Positions 17,387-33,878 of a stretch of 64,000 bases of DNA are shown one piece after another. The first letter of the stretch is position 1. Every line of letters begins with the position of its first letter. The translations under genes and the position numbers were made by a program. This stretch comes from Solidesulfovibrio magneticus RS-1 (GTDB lineage: Bacteria > Desulfobacterota > Desulfovibrionia > Desulfovibrionales > Desulfovibrionaceae): assembly GCF_000010665.1 (NCBI RefSeq), contig NC_012796.1, forward strand, positions 3,501,501 to 3,565,500, read 5' to 3'. The notes under the pieces were generated by a model. That model was not told the origin of the DNA, made no database searches, and worked only from the letters and a program-made list of their open reading frames with translations.

Positions 17387-19138
17387 ATGCCCGCCCTTCG
17401 CCTGGCCCTGTGCCAGCTCAATCCCACCGTCGGCGACGTGGCCGCCAACGCCGCCGACGTCGTCTCCCGCTTGACGGCGGCCCGGGACGGCGGGGCCGAC
17501 ATCGTCGTTTTCCCGGAGATGGTCGTGGCCGGCTATCCGCCCGAGGATTTGCTGCTCAAGCCCGATTTCGTGGCCGCCTGCATGGCCGCCGCCAGGGACA
17601 TCGCCCGGGAGAGCCAGGGGCTGACGGCGATATTTGGCTGCCCCTGGTTTGAGGGCGACCTCGTAAACGCCGCCATTGTCGCCCATGACGGGGCCGTGGC
17701 CGGGATCGTTGCCAAGCGGTTTTTGCCCAATTACGGCGTGTTCGACGAGAACCGCTATTTCGCCGCCGGCCAGGGAACCACGGTCTTCGACCGGGGGGGC
17801 CTTATTTTCGGCGTGTCCGTGTGCGAGGACATCTGGTATCCCGACGGTCCGCCCACCGAGCAGGCCAAACATGGCGGGGCGCGGCTTTTGATCAACATTT
17901 CCGCCTCGCCCTACCACATGGGCAAGGGGACGTCCCGGGAGCGGATGCTGGCCACCCGAGCGGCGGACAACGGGGCCTTTGTGGCCTACGCCAACCTGGT
18001 CGGCGGCCAGGACGAGCTGGTCTTCGACGGCCACAGCCTGGTCTTCGCCCCGGACGGCGCGCTCCTGGCCCGGGGACGGCAATTCGACGAGGACATGGTC
18101 TGGTGTGATCTTGACGTCGATCTGCCCACCCGCCAGCGCTTGCTTGATCCGCGTTGCCGCAAATGGGAGCCGGCCCCGGCCTGCCGCCCGGTCCGCACGG
18201 CCCTTTCTCCCCTGGCCGCGCCGGCCCGGCCGGCCCTGGCCCAGGCGACCATGGCCGCTCCCCTGGAGCCGGTGGCCGAAGTCTATCGCGCCCTGGTCAC
18301 GGCCACTCGGGATTACGTCCGCAAGTCCGGCTTTTGCGGCGTGGCGCTGGGACTTTCCGGCGGCATCGATTCGTCGCTGACAGCCATCATCGCCGCCGAC
18401 GCCCTGGGGCCGGAAAACGTGCTGGGCGTAGCCATGCCCACCCGATTTTCCTCGGACGACAGCCTTGAGGACGCCCAGGCCCTGGCCGAGCGCCTGGGCA
18501 TTGAGCTCAAGACCGTGGTCATCGAGCCGATCTTCCAGGCCTTCCTCGACGCCCTGGGTCCCATCTTCGGCGACCGGCCCTTTGACGTCACCGAGGAAAA
18601 CCTCCAGCCGCGGGTTCGCGGCACGCTGCTCATGGCCCTGTCCAACAAGTTCGGCCGGCTGGTGCTGACCACGGGCAACAAGTCCGAGGTGGGCGTGGGC
18701 TACTCCACCCTCTACGGCGACACGGCCGGCGGCTACGCCGTCATAAAGGACGTGCCCAAGACCCTGGTCTACGCCCTGTCGCGCTGGCGCAACGAACAGG
18801 CGGGCCTCGACGTCATCCCCGAGCGGGTGCTGGTCAAGCCGCCCACGGCCGAGCTGCGGCCCAACCAGAAGGATTCCGACTCCCTGCCCGAATATGACGT
18901 GCTGGACCCGACCCTGCAGGCCTACGTGGAGCTGGGGTTGTCCCCGGCGGCCATGCTGGAGCGCGGCCTGGACCCGGCCGTGGTGGACCGGGTGACACGG
19001 CTGGTGGACCGCAATGAATACAAGCGCCGCCAAAGCCCGCCCGGCCCCAAGATCACCTCCCGAGCCTTCGGCAAGGACTGGCGGCTGCCCATCGTCAACC
19101 GCTACGCCCCGGATTGCGGCCCCTGCCCAACCTCGTAA
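17387..19138 (+). CDS. nadE: Glutamine-dependent NAD synthetase
   Basis: 583 residues from ATG 17387, with AAGGAG 7 nt upstream. The N-terminal nitrilase-type glutaminase domain has the Glu-Lys-Cys triad in VVFPEMVV, AKRFLPNYGVFDE and VSVCEDIWYP. The C-terminal synthetase domain has the ATP pyrophosphatase P-loop LGLSGGIDSS near residue 325 and LTTGNKSEVGVGYSTLYGD. It converts deamido-NAD to NAD using glutamine as nitrogen donor, the last step of NAD synthesis in the cytoplasm. It stands alone, divergent from the GGDEF sensor gene; nadK is 40 kb away. Confidence 0.96.
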   Translation: MPALRLALCQLNPTVGDVAANAADVVSRLTAARDGGADIVVFPEMVVAGYPPEDLLLKPDFVAACMAAARDIARESQGLTAIFGCPWFEGDLVNAAIVAHDGAVAGIVAKRFLPNYGVFDENRYFAAGQGTTVFDRGGLIFGVSVCEDIWYPDGPPTEQAKHGGARLLINISASPYHMGKGTSRERMLATRAADNGAFVAYANLVGGQDELVFDGHSLVFAPDGALLARGRQFDEDMVWCDLDVDLPTRQRLLDPRCRKWEPAPACRPVRTALSPLAAPARPALAQATMAAPLEPVAEVYRALVTATRDYVRKSGFCGVALGLSGGIDSSLTAIIAADALGPENVLGVAMPTRFSSDDSLEDAQALAERLGIELKTVVIEPIFQAFLDALGPIFGDRPFDVTEENLQPRVRGTLLMALSNKFGRLVLTTGNKSEVGVGYSTLYGDTAGGYAVIKDVPKTLVYALSRWRNEQAGLDVIPERVLVKPPTAELRPNQKDSDSLPEYDVLDPTLQAYVELGLSPAAMLERGLDPAVVDRVTRLVDRNEYKRRQSPPGPKITSRAFGKDWRLPIVNRYAPDCGPCPTS

Positions 19139-19449
19139 GGCATCGGCCGCTTCCGACGACGTCGCCACCTGATGGCCGTGCCAGCGCGCCGAAGTTTGCT
19201 CACGTGCCGGCACGGCTACCGCAAGCGGCGGCGGCGGGACCGTTTCGCCCCGGTTCCCGGACTCGTACACGCCCTGCGGCCAGGGCCAGGCGGTTTCGCC
19301 GGCCTTGCCTGCCGCCCCTGCCTGACTCACCCGATATCGCGTTTCCCCACGTTCCCGGCCCCGGCCGGGAATTTCCTTATGACGCCTAAAGTTCCCCCCG
19401 GTTACGGCCGATGACGACGTAAAGGGATAATTTAACGGGGCGGACAGCC
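19139..19449 (+). other. Intergenic region with flagellar-type promoter
   Basis: A 311-bp gap between nadE and the flagellin-like gene. The first 240 bp show no convincing ORF or terminator. The last 65 bp contain a sigma-28-like promoter (19387-19414) and a short leader with two GGA motifs (19423-19427 and 19440-19444), the second at the ribosome-binding position. Confidence 0.5.
19387..19414 (+). promoter_or_regulatory. Sigma-28 (FliA)-type promoter of the flagellin-like gene
   Basis: TAAA at 19387, a 16-bp spacer, then GCCGATGA at 19407, against the FliA consensus TAAA-N15-GCCGATAA. The predicted start of transcription lies about 30 nt before the ATG. Spacing is one base longer than consensus, as it is in the promoter-like site before flgM. 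Confidence 0.65.
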
Positions 19450-20265
19450 ATGGCGCTGAGCGATTACGAACGCAGCCTGCTCATCGACACCTCGATGCAG
19501 ATGATGCAGCAAAGCCTGTTGAGCAACTTCCTGTTCCAGTCGGGACCGGTGGGGCAAAGCCTGCGCGATATGATGCTCGCCCCGCGCAACGTCGTGCCGC
19601 GCACCAACCCCTTTGACGAGGCCATCACCGGCACCCTGCGGGCCGACGTGCGCACCACGCTGCAAAATGCCGCCAACGTCTCGGAAGCAGCCGCCATGGT
19701 CGGCATCGCCAACGAGAGCGTATCCACCATCAAGAGCAACCTGGAGGAGATGAAGGCCATCATCGAATCCATCAGCACCACGCCAACAGCCGCCCAGACC
19801 AGCACCTACAATTCCCTGCGCAGTGAGATATTAAGCCTCATTCCGCAAACGGAGTATAACGGCATATCGCTGCTTGACGGCACGAAGTGGAACACGGACC
19901 AGATCGATTCAAACGGCAACGTCTACATACAGGCCTACAAAAACGGCGGTTTCAACGTCAATTTCCAGGACTTCAACGCCCTGAACTTCACGCAGCTCAC
20001 CAGCGCCAATCTAAATAACGCCGCCAACCGGGCCACGGAACTGTCAAGAGTCACCAACAAGCTCACCAGCACCACCATCATCAACGACATCTACACCAAC
20101 CGCCAAAGCGGGCTGGAATACCAGGCCGAAAACCTCAAGGGACAGTCCGAACTGCTGGAACAGGCCGTGGAAGCCCGGCGCCAACAGCCCACCACCTCCA
20201 CCGAAGACATCCTGCTCAACCTGCTGCTGCGCGACACCGGCTCGCTGCTCGACACGTCGAGTTAG
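19450..20265 (+). CDS. Flagellin-like protein of unknown role
   Basis: 271 residues. Residues 60-145 read like the coiled D1 region of flagellin: TLRADVRTTLQNAANVSEAA, then SNLEEMKAIIESI, and SEILSLIPQTEYNGISLLDG, close to the flagellin ending TEFNGxxLLDG. The first 55 residues do not match the usual D0 helix beyond the opening MALS, and the C-terminus (ending TSTEDILLNLLLRDTGSLLDTSS) lacks a recognisable flagellin C-terminal D0. No signal peptide is seen. Third codon positions are slightly less GC than in neighbours. The sigma-28-type promoter supports a flagellar function. It could be a cap, junction or minor filament component, or a decayed flagellin; this remains unproven. Confidence 0.65.
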   Translation: MALSDYERSLLIDTSMQMMQQSLLSNFLFQSGPVGQSLRDMMLAPRNVVPRTNPFDEAITGTLRADVRTTLQNAANVSEAAAMVGIANESVSTIKSNLEEMKAIIESISTTPTAAQTSTYNSLRSEILSLIPQTEYNGISLLDGTKWNTDQIDSNGNVYIQAYKNGGFNVNFQDFNALNFTQLTSANLNNAANRATELSRVTNKLTSTTIINDIYTNRQSGLEYQAENLKGQSELLEQAVEARRQQPTTSTEDILLNLLLRDTGSLLDTSS

Positions 20266-20280
20266 GAAGAAACCGGAAGG

Positions 20281-20350
20281 GATGCCTCCGGCGGCTGGGG
20301 GCCTGAGGCCCCCAGCCCCCCCCCATATGGAGAAAGGTTTAAGGGGGTTT
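20281..20350 (+). repeat. Palindromic 3'-flanking repeat, copy D
   Basis: GATGCCTCCGGCGG begins 15 nt after the flagellin-like gene's stop. The palindrome CTGGGGGCCTGAGGCCCCCAG follows; both outer positions change together relative to copy A, so pairing is kept. A C-run and GGTTTAAGGGGG arm complete the second hairpin. Confidence 0.85.
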
Positions 20351-20401
20351 CGGCGTGGGATGGCTCTCTGTCGGCCGAGAAGTCCAAGAGGGCTCGGGGC
20401 C

Positions 20402-20668
20402 TCAGCGCAGCTGGCTGTCCTTGTTGCCGCGCCGGTTGTAGAGGCTGGCCGCGCCGTCGTCGGCGTCGCGTTCCTCCTGGCAGGCCACGCACAGCCGCAC
20501 CCCGGGCAGGGCCTTGCGCCGGGCCTCGGGGATGGCCTCGCCGCATGCCTCGCAGACAAGCAAACTTTCGCCGCGCGGCAACCGGCTGCGCGCCCGGGCC
20601 GCCTCGTCTTCCACGGAATGGGCGATCTGGTCCTGCACCGCGCCGTCCGCTGTCCAACCACCGGCCAT
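20402..20668 (-). CDS. DksA/TraR-type C4 zinc-finger protein (YbiI-like)
   Basis: 88 residues from ATG 20668, with GGAGGAG upstream. The conserved zinc finger is CEACGEAIPEARRKALPGVRLCVACQ (cysteines near 43, 46, 64 and 67), typical of the TraR/YbiI branch of DksA proteins. Its short length means the DksA coiled coil is mostly missing. Such proteins may bind the RNA polymerase secondary channel or simply zinc. It lies 76 nt downstream of the histidine-kinase gene's end on the same strand in reverse order (kinase at higher coordinates ends 20745), so the two could be co-transcribed. Confidence 0.85.
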   Translation of the reverse strand: MAGGWTADGAVQDQIAHSVEDEAARARSRLPRGESLLVCEACGEAIPEARRKALPGVRLCVACQEERDADDGAASLYNRRGNKDSQLR

Positions 20669-20744
20669 GTTCACTCCTCCCCCGCGCCATCCATGCCGCG
20701 AAACAAAGCCCCTGACAAGCCCGGCCAGACCAGAGGGAAACGGT

Positions 20745-22667
20745 CTATCCCCTGCCCCGCCCCACGGCCAGGGCGGCCTCGATGGCACGACCCAGCGCGG
20801 CCTTTTCCACGGGCTTGGACAGGTAGACGTCGGCTCCGGCGGCCAGACAACGGTCACGGTCCTCGGTAAAGGCGCAGGCCGTCATGACGACGATGGGAAC
20901 CCCGGCCTTGGCCGCGAAGCGAGGTTCGCCGCGAATGGCCCGGATGGCCGTCAGGCCGTCCATCTCGGGCATTTGCAGGTCCATGACCACCAGATCGAAA
21001 TCCGCCTCGACCAGGGCGGCCAGGGCCAGCGCGCCGTTGGCCACGTCCGTGACGACATGCCCCAGACGCCGCAGCAACTGGCGACAGGCCAGACGGCTGA
21101 TGGCGTCGTCCTCGGCCACCAGCACCCGCAGTCCAGTCGGCGCGAGTGCTGCGGCATCACGGTCCGGCAACGGACAGGACGCGGCCAGCCGGTATTCGAA
21201 GGTCAGATAGACGTCGGCCCCCTCCCCCTCTCGGCTGTCGATGGTCACCTCGCCGCCCAAAAGACGCATCAATTCCCGGACAATGGACAATCCCAGGCCG
21301 ACACCGGACGGCCCCGCCGCGACCTGCTGGCCTTGCTCCTGGGAAAACACCGTGCACAGACGCGGCAGGAAGCCTTCGGAAACGCCCGGGCCGTCGTCGG
21401 AAACCAGACAACGCACCAGGGCCTTATCACCCCGTGCACGGACAAGCCGGAACTCGATCCGCACCCCGCCCTTGGTGGTGAACTTGACGGCATTGCCGAT
21501 GATGTTGTTGAGCACCCGGCGCAATTTCTGGGAATCGCCGGTCACCTGTTCCGGCAAGGCTTCGTCCAGGAAGAGGCTCCAGGCCAGCCCCTTGGCCAGG
21601 GCCAGGGCGGCCAGGGGGGCGCAGGCTTCCTTGATGACGGCCGGCAACGAAAACGCCTCCTGGACGGTTTCCAGACGGCCGGATTCGATGCGGGAGAGGT
21701 CCAAAAGGTCCGAGACCAGCGCGCCAAGATGGCGCGCCGACGCCAGGGCAGCCCCCAGGCAATCCCGGTCCGCAGGGGTGAGCTCGGCTTCTTCCAGCAC
21801 CTGCAACATGCCGAGCAGGCCATTTAAGGGCGTGCGCACCTCATGGCTCATGGTGGCCAAAAACAGGCTCTTGGCCGCATTGGCTTCATCGGCCCGACGC
21901 CGGGCGGCAATGAGCGCCGCTTCCGCCTGCTTGGCGGCGGTGACGTCCTGGATGATGCCGAACACCGTGCCGGCGGCGGGGTCGTAGGTGGCCCGTGAGT
22001 GGATGTCGATGAGCGCCCCGTCGGTTGGCCGCCGTATCTGGAAATCCACAGCATAGGGTTCGCCGTGTGCGAGCAACGCCGTCCAACTGGCGTTGAGCAT
22101 CTGGCGATACTGGGGCAAGGGCCGGTCCTTGGCCTCGTCCAGGGTCATCTCTTTGTCGCCAAGCCCATAGATGCGCCGCGCCCCTTCGGAGGTGGAGAGC
22201 GCGCCGGTGGCCACATCCACTTCCCAGTTGCCGGTCATGGCCACGAGTTCGGCCCGCTGGAGGCGCTTGCGACTGGCTTCCAGCTCCTCGGTCCGGGCTG
22301 AGAGGGCGGCCAGGCGCTCGTGATTGCTTCGGTGAAGCCGGCACACGAGAAGGGCCAGCAACGGCATGGTGGCCAGAAAAACGATCAGTCGCTGGACATT
22401 GACCGGGCTGTAGCGAAAAAGCGCTTCTGGCTGGGACCAGTCCACCAGCACATAGCCCAAAGCAATGGCCACGCTGCAAAAACCGGCCAGACAACCGCCG
22501 AGAAAGGCCGACAGGGCGATAGATAGGGCAAAAATGAGGACCGGATTGGGAATCGTGAGGCCATAGACCTTGCACAGGCTGAGCACAACGACGGTCAGCA
22601 CGGTCAAGAGTATTCCGGTCCAGGTTCGCAGCATGGCCGTCAATCCGTTTTCTTGTCTCTGCAGCAT
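20745..22667 (-). CDS. Hybrid sensor histidine kinase (membrane-PAS-HisKA-HATPase-REC)
   Basis: 640 residues; ATG 22634 (residue 12) is an alternative start, and neither has a strong ribosome-binding site. Three or four membrane helices occupy residues 15-110, with no large periplasmic domain. A PAS fold follows (about 140-245), ending DVTAAKQAEAAL. The HisKA phospho-site is H275 in ATMSHEVRTPLNG. The ATPase domain shows NNIIGNAVKF, DDGPGVS and GVGLGLSIV. A C-terminal receiver has D563 in VVMDLQMPEMDG and the KP signature SKPVEKAAL. It probably senses an internal or membrane signal and relays phosphate through an unlinked Hpt protein. Confidence 0.9.
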   Translation of the reverse strand: MLQRQENGLTAMLRTWTGILLTVLTVVVLSLCKVYGLTIPNPVLIFALSIALSAFLGGCLAGFCSVAIALGYVLVDWSQPEALFRYSPVNVQRLIVFLATMPLLALLVCRLHRSNHERLAALSARTEELEASRKRLQRAELVAMTGNWEVDVATGALSTSEGARRIYGLGDKEMTLDEAKDRPLPQYRQMLNASWTALLAHGEPYAVDFQIRRPTDGALIDIHSRATYDPAAGTVFGIIQDVTAAKQAEAALIAARRRADEANAAKSLFLATMSHEVRTPLNGLLGMLQVLEEAELTPADRDCLGAALASARHLGALVSDLLDLSRIESGRLETVQEAFSLPAVIKEACAPLAALALAKGLAWSLFLDEALPEQVTGDSQKLRRVLNNIIGNAVKFTTKGGVRIEFRLVRARGDKALVRCLVSDDGPGVSEGFLPRLCTVFSQEQGQQVAAGPSGVGLGLSIVRELMRLLGGEVTIDSREGEGADVYLTFEYRLAASCPLPDRDAAALAPTGLRVLVAEDDAISRLACRQLLRRLGHVVTDVANGALALAALVEADFDLVVMDLQMPEMDGLTAIRAIRGEPRFAAKAGVPIVVMTACAFTEDRDRCLAAGADVYLSKPVEKAALGRAIEAALAVGRGRG

Positions 22668-23031
22668 ACCAGACTATGCATGTTGCAAAACTGAAAAATT
22701 TCCGGCCAAAATCCAAGGCCGTTGCCATCGGGTTGACGTTGACCGGAAGCTGCCGTCTGGCCTCAGCCTGACCGCATCCTGAAAAGATCACGTAACCATA
22801 CTTATGATTCAACTGTCTATCTTTTCCACCACTACTGTGCGCCAATCTCGCCCCTTTCGCAACCGGAAAGCCACTTTACCAGACCGACGGTCAAAATACA
22901 TTTTTTTTGTCCGGTGAAGCTCCATGGCAATTGTCGAGAACATCGGGATATTGCATAATGCCGGACAGGACAATCTTTGGGGCGACATCGGCTCTTCGTA
23001 AACAAAAATCCCCAAACTGGCGACACCCTGG
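22668..23031. other. Divergent intergenic region between kinase and GGDEF genes
   Basis: 364 bp, visibly AT-richer than the surroundings (A/T runs near 22690, 22900 and 23005). It should hold both divergent promoters. GACTATGCATG at 22672-22682 also occurs at 17240-17250 upstream of the other GGDEF gene. A minus-strand ORF of 38 codons (22809-22925) would encode a very basic peptide; it has no good ribosome-binding site and is not called as a gene. Confidence 0.4.
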
Positions 23032-23901
23032 ATGCGTATGTCACCCAATATCCTTTGGCAGCCGAGCACGACGCAAAAGTGTTTTTTGACCGCCGCCTGC
23101 TTCGTGCTGATCGACCTCATCGCCCGCCTCCACTACGTCACCGGCTTCGCCTACGAGTTCAACAGCCTCTATACATTGCCCTTGCTGGTCTCGGCCTGGT
23201 GTCTGGGCAACATCGCCTGCGTTTGCACCACCGTATTTTGCCTGGCCGAGTGGGCGTATACGGACATCCGCCTGGACGGCGGCCAGTCGGGGCTTTTGCC
23301 CCTTGTCTGCAACACCACGACCCGGGCCGTGACCATCGGCTGCGTCATCGTACTCATGAAACGGCTGCGCCGGGCCTTGCAGCAGGAATGGGACAACTCG
23401 CGCCAGGACCTGCTCAGCGGGCTGTGGAACCGACGCTATTTTTTGGAATTGGGCGCGACCATCCTGACCTTTGCCAAACGCCATGACCTGCCCGTCACCA
23501 TGGCCTTCATGGACCTCGACCGCTTCAAGGAGGTCAACGACACCTTGGGCCACGCCGTGGGCGACGACCTGCTGCGGACCGTGGCCGCCGCCATGCGGGC
23601 CCATTTCCGGTACGAGGACCTGCTGGCGCGGCTTGGCGGCGACGAGTTCGCGGCCATCATGCCGGGTATGACGGCGCAGGACGCCCAGACTCGTCTGGAA
23701 TCCTTGCGCGACAAGATCCGGGAAGCCATGGACCAGCGGCGTTGGCCGGTCACGCTGAGCATCGGCGCGGTCTCTTTCGTCGTGGTCGAAGGCGGCATCG
23801 AGGACATGGTGAGCGCCGCCGACGCCGTCATGTACGAGGCAAAGGCGGCCGGCCGGGACCGCCTCGTGCTGCACACCTACCCGCCTGCTCCGGCCGCCTG
23901 A
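23032..23901 (+). CDS. Membrane diguanylate cyclase (GGDEF)
   Basis: 289 residues. Residues 15-110 hold about three membrane helices (CFLTAACFVLIDLIARLHYV, LYTLPLLVSAWCLGNIACVCTTVFCLA, NTTTRAVTIGCVIVLM). The C-terminal GGDEF domain begins near residue 125 (DLLSGLWNRRYFLE), with DLDRFKEVNDTLGH and intact GGDEF. An RYED sequence five residues before the active site fits the I-site RxxD. It synthesises cyclic di-GMP at the membrane. The ribosome-binding site before ATG 23032 is weak; the in-frame ATG two codons on is equally possible. It is divergent from the hybrid kinase. Confidence 0.88.
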   Translation: MRMSPNILWQPSTTQKCFLTAACFVLIDLIARLHYVTGFAYEFNSLYTLPLLVSAWCLGNIACVCTTVFCLAEWAYTDIRLDGGQSGLLPLVCNTTTRAVTIGCVIVLMKRLRRALQQEWDNSRQDLLSGLWNRRYFLELGATILTFAKRHDLPVTMAFMDLDRFKEVNDTLGHAVGDDLLRTVAAAMRAHFRYEDLLARLGGDEFAAIMPGMTAQDAQTRLESLRDKIREAMDQRRWPVTLSIGAVSFVVVEGGIEDMVSAADAVMYEAKAAGRDRLVLHTYPPAPAA

Positions 23902-23979
23902 CCTCGTCGCCCGAGCCGGCCGCCGGACTTGGCTGGCGGACTCCTCCTCTCGCCCTGGCACAACCGACGCCGACAACGT

Positions 23980-24008
23980 AAAAAAGGGGACCCCTTTCGG
24001 AGTCCCCT
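23980..24008 (-). terminator. Rho-independent terminator of rpoC
   Basis: On the minus strand AGGGGAC pairs with GTCCCCT (24002-24008 with 23985-23991), followed by six T. It lies 27 nt after the rpoC stop and closes the long ribosomal/RNA polymerase operon. Confidence 0.85.
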
Positions 24009-24034
24009 GGCTTGTCGTTTGACGCCCTGAACGG

Positions 24035-28201
<4,167 letters not shown>

Positions 28202-28394
28202 ACGGTCACCTCGTATGGCGGGAGGACTTCCCCGCGGCTGCGCCGCCGGATGGCCGGCGGGCTGGTTGGGACGTGAAGCTTATGTCGAAGGCCCGGGGCG
28301 TTTGAGGGCGAGCGGACCAGGGGGCGGCCCCGCGCCAGGCCGCTTTCGGGAGATCATCCCAAAGGCGGCCGGCGCAGGGGTCCCGGGTGCGCCG

Positions 28395-32504
<4,110 letters not shown>

Positions 32505-32662
32505 TGTGTCCTCTGTTGCAGGGCTACGACGTTGGAAAGATGCGTGGCGTGCGGGACGCCTGTCATTGGCCTTGCGGAGCGCGCGTCGCGCCTGGTTTGT
32601 CCCTGAACCTCGGGTCTACCCCACCGAGGGGGGAAGCGGAAAGCGAAAAATCACAAAAAGGG

Positions 32663-32699
32663 AAAAAGAGCGCCCCGCCCCTCGCGGAGGGGGCGCTCT
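32663..32699 (-). terminator. Terminator or attenuator between rplL and rpoB
   Basis: On the minus strand AGAGCGCCCC pairs with GGGGCGCTCT (32690-32699 with 32667-32676), followed by TTTT. It lies 30 nt after the rplL stop and 160 nt before rpoB. In Escherichia coli a partial terminator at this same junction lowers rpoB relative to ribosomal genes; the same use is likely here. Confidence 0.75.
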
Positions 32700-32729
32700 T
32701 TGTAGTCACAAGCGGCCGAAAACGGCAAG

Positions 32730-33119
32730 CTACTTGATTTCGCAGGTGGCTCCGGACTCTTCGAGCTGCTTCTTGGCGTCCTCGGCTTCGGCCTTGGAGA
32801 CGGCTTCCTTGATGGAGGAAGGCAGCTCGTCGACCTTGGCCTTGGCTTCCTTGAGGCCCAGACCGGTCAGGGCGCGCACGACCTTGATGACGGCGATCTT
32901 GTTGCCGCCGGCATTGGTCAGGATGACGTCGAACTCGGTCTTCTCTTCCTCGGCCGGAGCGGCTTCGCCAGCGGCCGGAGCGGCCATCATCATGCCCATG
33001 GCCGGGGCGGCGGCGGAAACGCCGAACTTCTCTTCGAGCTCCTTGATGAACTGGGAGAGCTCAAGGACGGTCATATTGGCAATGAAATCGACAACTTGCT
33101 CTTTGGTGATCTCGGACAT
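32730..33119 (-). CDS. rplL: 50S ribosomal protein L7/L12
   Basis: 129 residues. The N-terminal dimerisation helix ([23 protein letters not shown]) is followed by an Ala/Met/Gly-rich hinge and the C-terminal domain [35 protein letters not shown] with the factor-binding [11 protein letters not shown] region. It forms the mobile ribosomal stalk that recruits translation GTPases. GAGGA lies before ATG 33119, and rplJ ends 42 nt upstream. Confidence 0.97.
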   Translation of the reverse strand: MSEITKEQVVDFIANMTVLELSQFIKELEEKFGVSAAAPAMGMMMAAPAAGEAAPAEEEKTEFDVILTNAGGNKIAVIKVVRALTGLGLKEAKAKVDELPSSIKEAVSKAEAEDAKKQLEESGATCEIK

Positions 33120-33161
33120 GGAATGTTCCTCCTAAAAGGTTCGCTTTGGCGGAAGCAGGCT

Positions 33162-33683
33162 TTAGGCCGCTTCCTTTTTTTCCTTGATGGCCGTAAGGGC
33201 GTACAGCGCGCCGCGAATGACGTTCGCGAACAGGCTGACGAAGTTCGTGGGCACGGCGTTCATGGTGCCAAGGGTCATGGCAAGGAGTTCCGGCTTGCTC
33301 GGCAGCTTGGAAAGCTCGGCGACGCCGGCGGCGTCGATGATCTTTCCGGAGAGACAGGCGAGCTTGACAGAGAACTTCTTGCTGGTCTTGGCGTAATCCA
33401 CAAGGACCTTGGCGGCGACGACGGGGTCTTCGTACCCGAAGGCGATGCCGTTGTTCTCGATGAGATGGTCCTTGAGGGCGTCATGGACGCCATTTTTCAC
33501 CGCCAGCCGGGCCAGGGTGTTTTTCACGACCTGATAGTCGATCCCTGCGGCGCGGAGCTTGCTGCGCAGTTCCGTCAGCTCCTCCACCGTCATGCCACGA
33601 AAGTCGGTGACCACCACGATGCCGGCCCGGTCCGCCCTTGCGCGCAGTTTTTCGATAATCTCGTTTTTTTGCGCACGTTGCAC
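33162..33683 (-). CDS. rplJ: 50S ribosomal protein L10
   Basis: 173 residues starting at GTG 33683 with the peptide (M)[12 protein letters not shown]. The start is decided by a perfect GGAGGT 7 nt upstream; a more distal in-frame GTG at 33698 would place that site inside the gene. The L10 core [18 protein letters not shown] is intact, and the C-terminal helix ends [15 protein letters not shown], which binds L12 dimers. L10 with L12 normally represses its own mRNA through the leader described at 33684-33809. Confidence 0.96.
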   Translation of the reverse strand: MQRAQKNEIIEKLRARADRAGIVVVTDFRGMTVEELTELRSKLRAAGIDYQVVKNTLARLAVKNGVHDALKDHLIENNGIAFGYEDPVVAAKVLVDYAKTSKKFSVKLACLSGKIIDAAGVAELSKLPSKPELLAMTLGTMNAVPTNFVSLFANVIRGALYALTAIKEKKEAA

Positions 33684-33809
33684 GGTACCTACCTCCACAT
33701 GCGGGTTGGCGGGCCTTCAAGTGAGCCAAAGCGGGGTCTCGGCGGGAAATTAAGGGGAACGTCCCCACCCGCTGTCTTTGACTCGCCTTCGATGCCCTGT
33801 TGTATATCG
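33684..33809 (-). promoter_or_regulatory. Leader region of rplJ (candidate L10 autoregulatory leader)
   Basis: A 126-bp non-coding stretch between the attenuator and the GTG of rplJ, including the Shine-Dalgarno GGAGGT at 33691-33696. Several short inverted repeats could fold (for example GGGGA with TCCCC near 33755-33770). L10 leaders are widespread at this position; no covariance-model match could be tested here. Confidence 0.45.
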
Positions 33810-33851
33810 AAAAATCGTCCCGGCCAGAGGACGCACCTCTGGCACGGGACG
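33810..33851 (-). terminator. Attenuator/terminator between rplA and rplJ
   Basis: On the minus strand CGTCCCG...CCAGAGG pairs across a 5-nt loop with CCTCTGG...CGGGACG (33836-33851 with 33816-33830, one bulge), then T5. It sits 27 nt after rplA. It probably lets only part of the rplKA transcription enter rplJL. Confidence 0.75.
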
Positions 33852-33878
33852 GATCATGCTTTATCGGATCGGAAGCGG

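Noticed and set aside
22809-22925. 38-codon minus-strand ORF encoding a basic peptide
   Set aside because: No good ribosome-binding site and it lies within a divergent promoter region; kept only as a note in the intergenic entry.
28202-28394. Another copy of the palindromic repeat between rpoB and rpoC
   Set aside because: The spacer has a GGGATGATC palindrome and GCCGCC runs, but no GATGCCTCCGGCGG head or distal arm.
33684-33698. Upstream GTG start for rplJ
   Set aside because: It would place the perfect GGAGGT inside the coding sequence and add five residues absent from L10 proteins.
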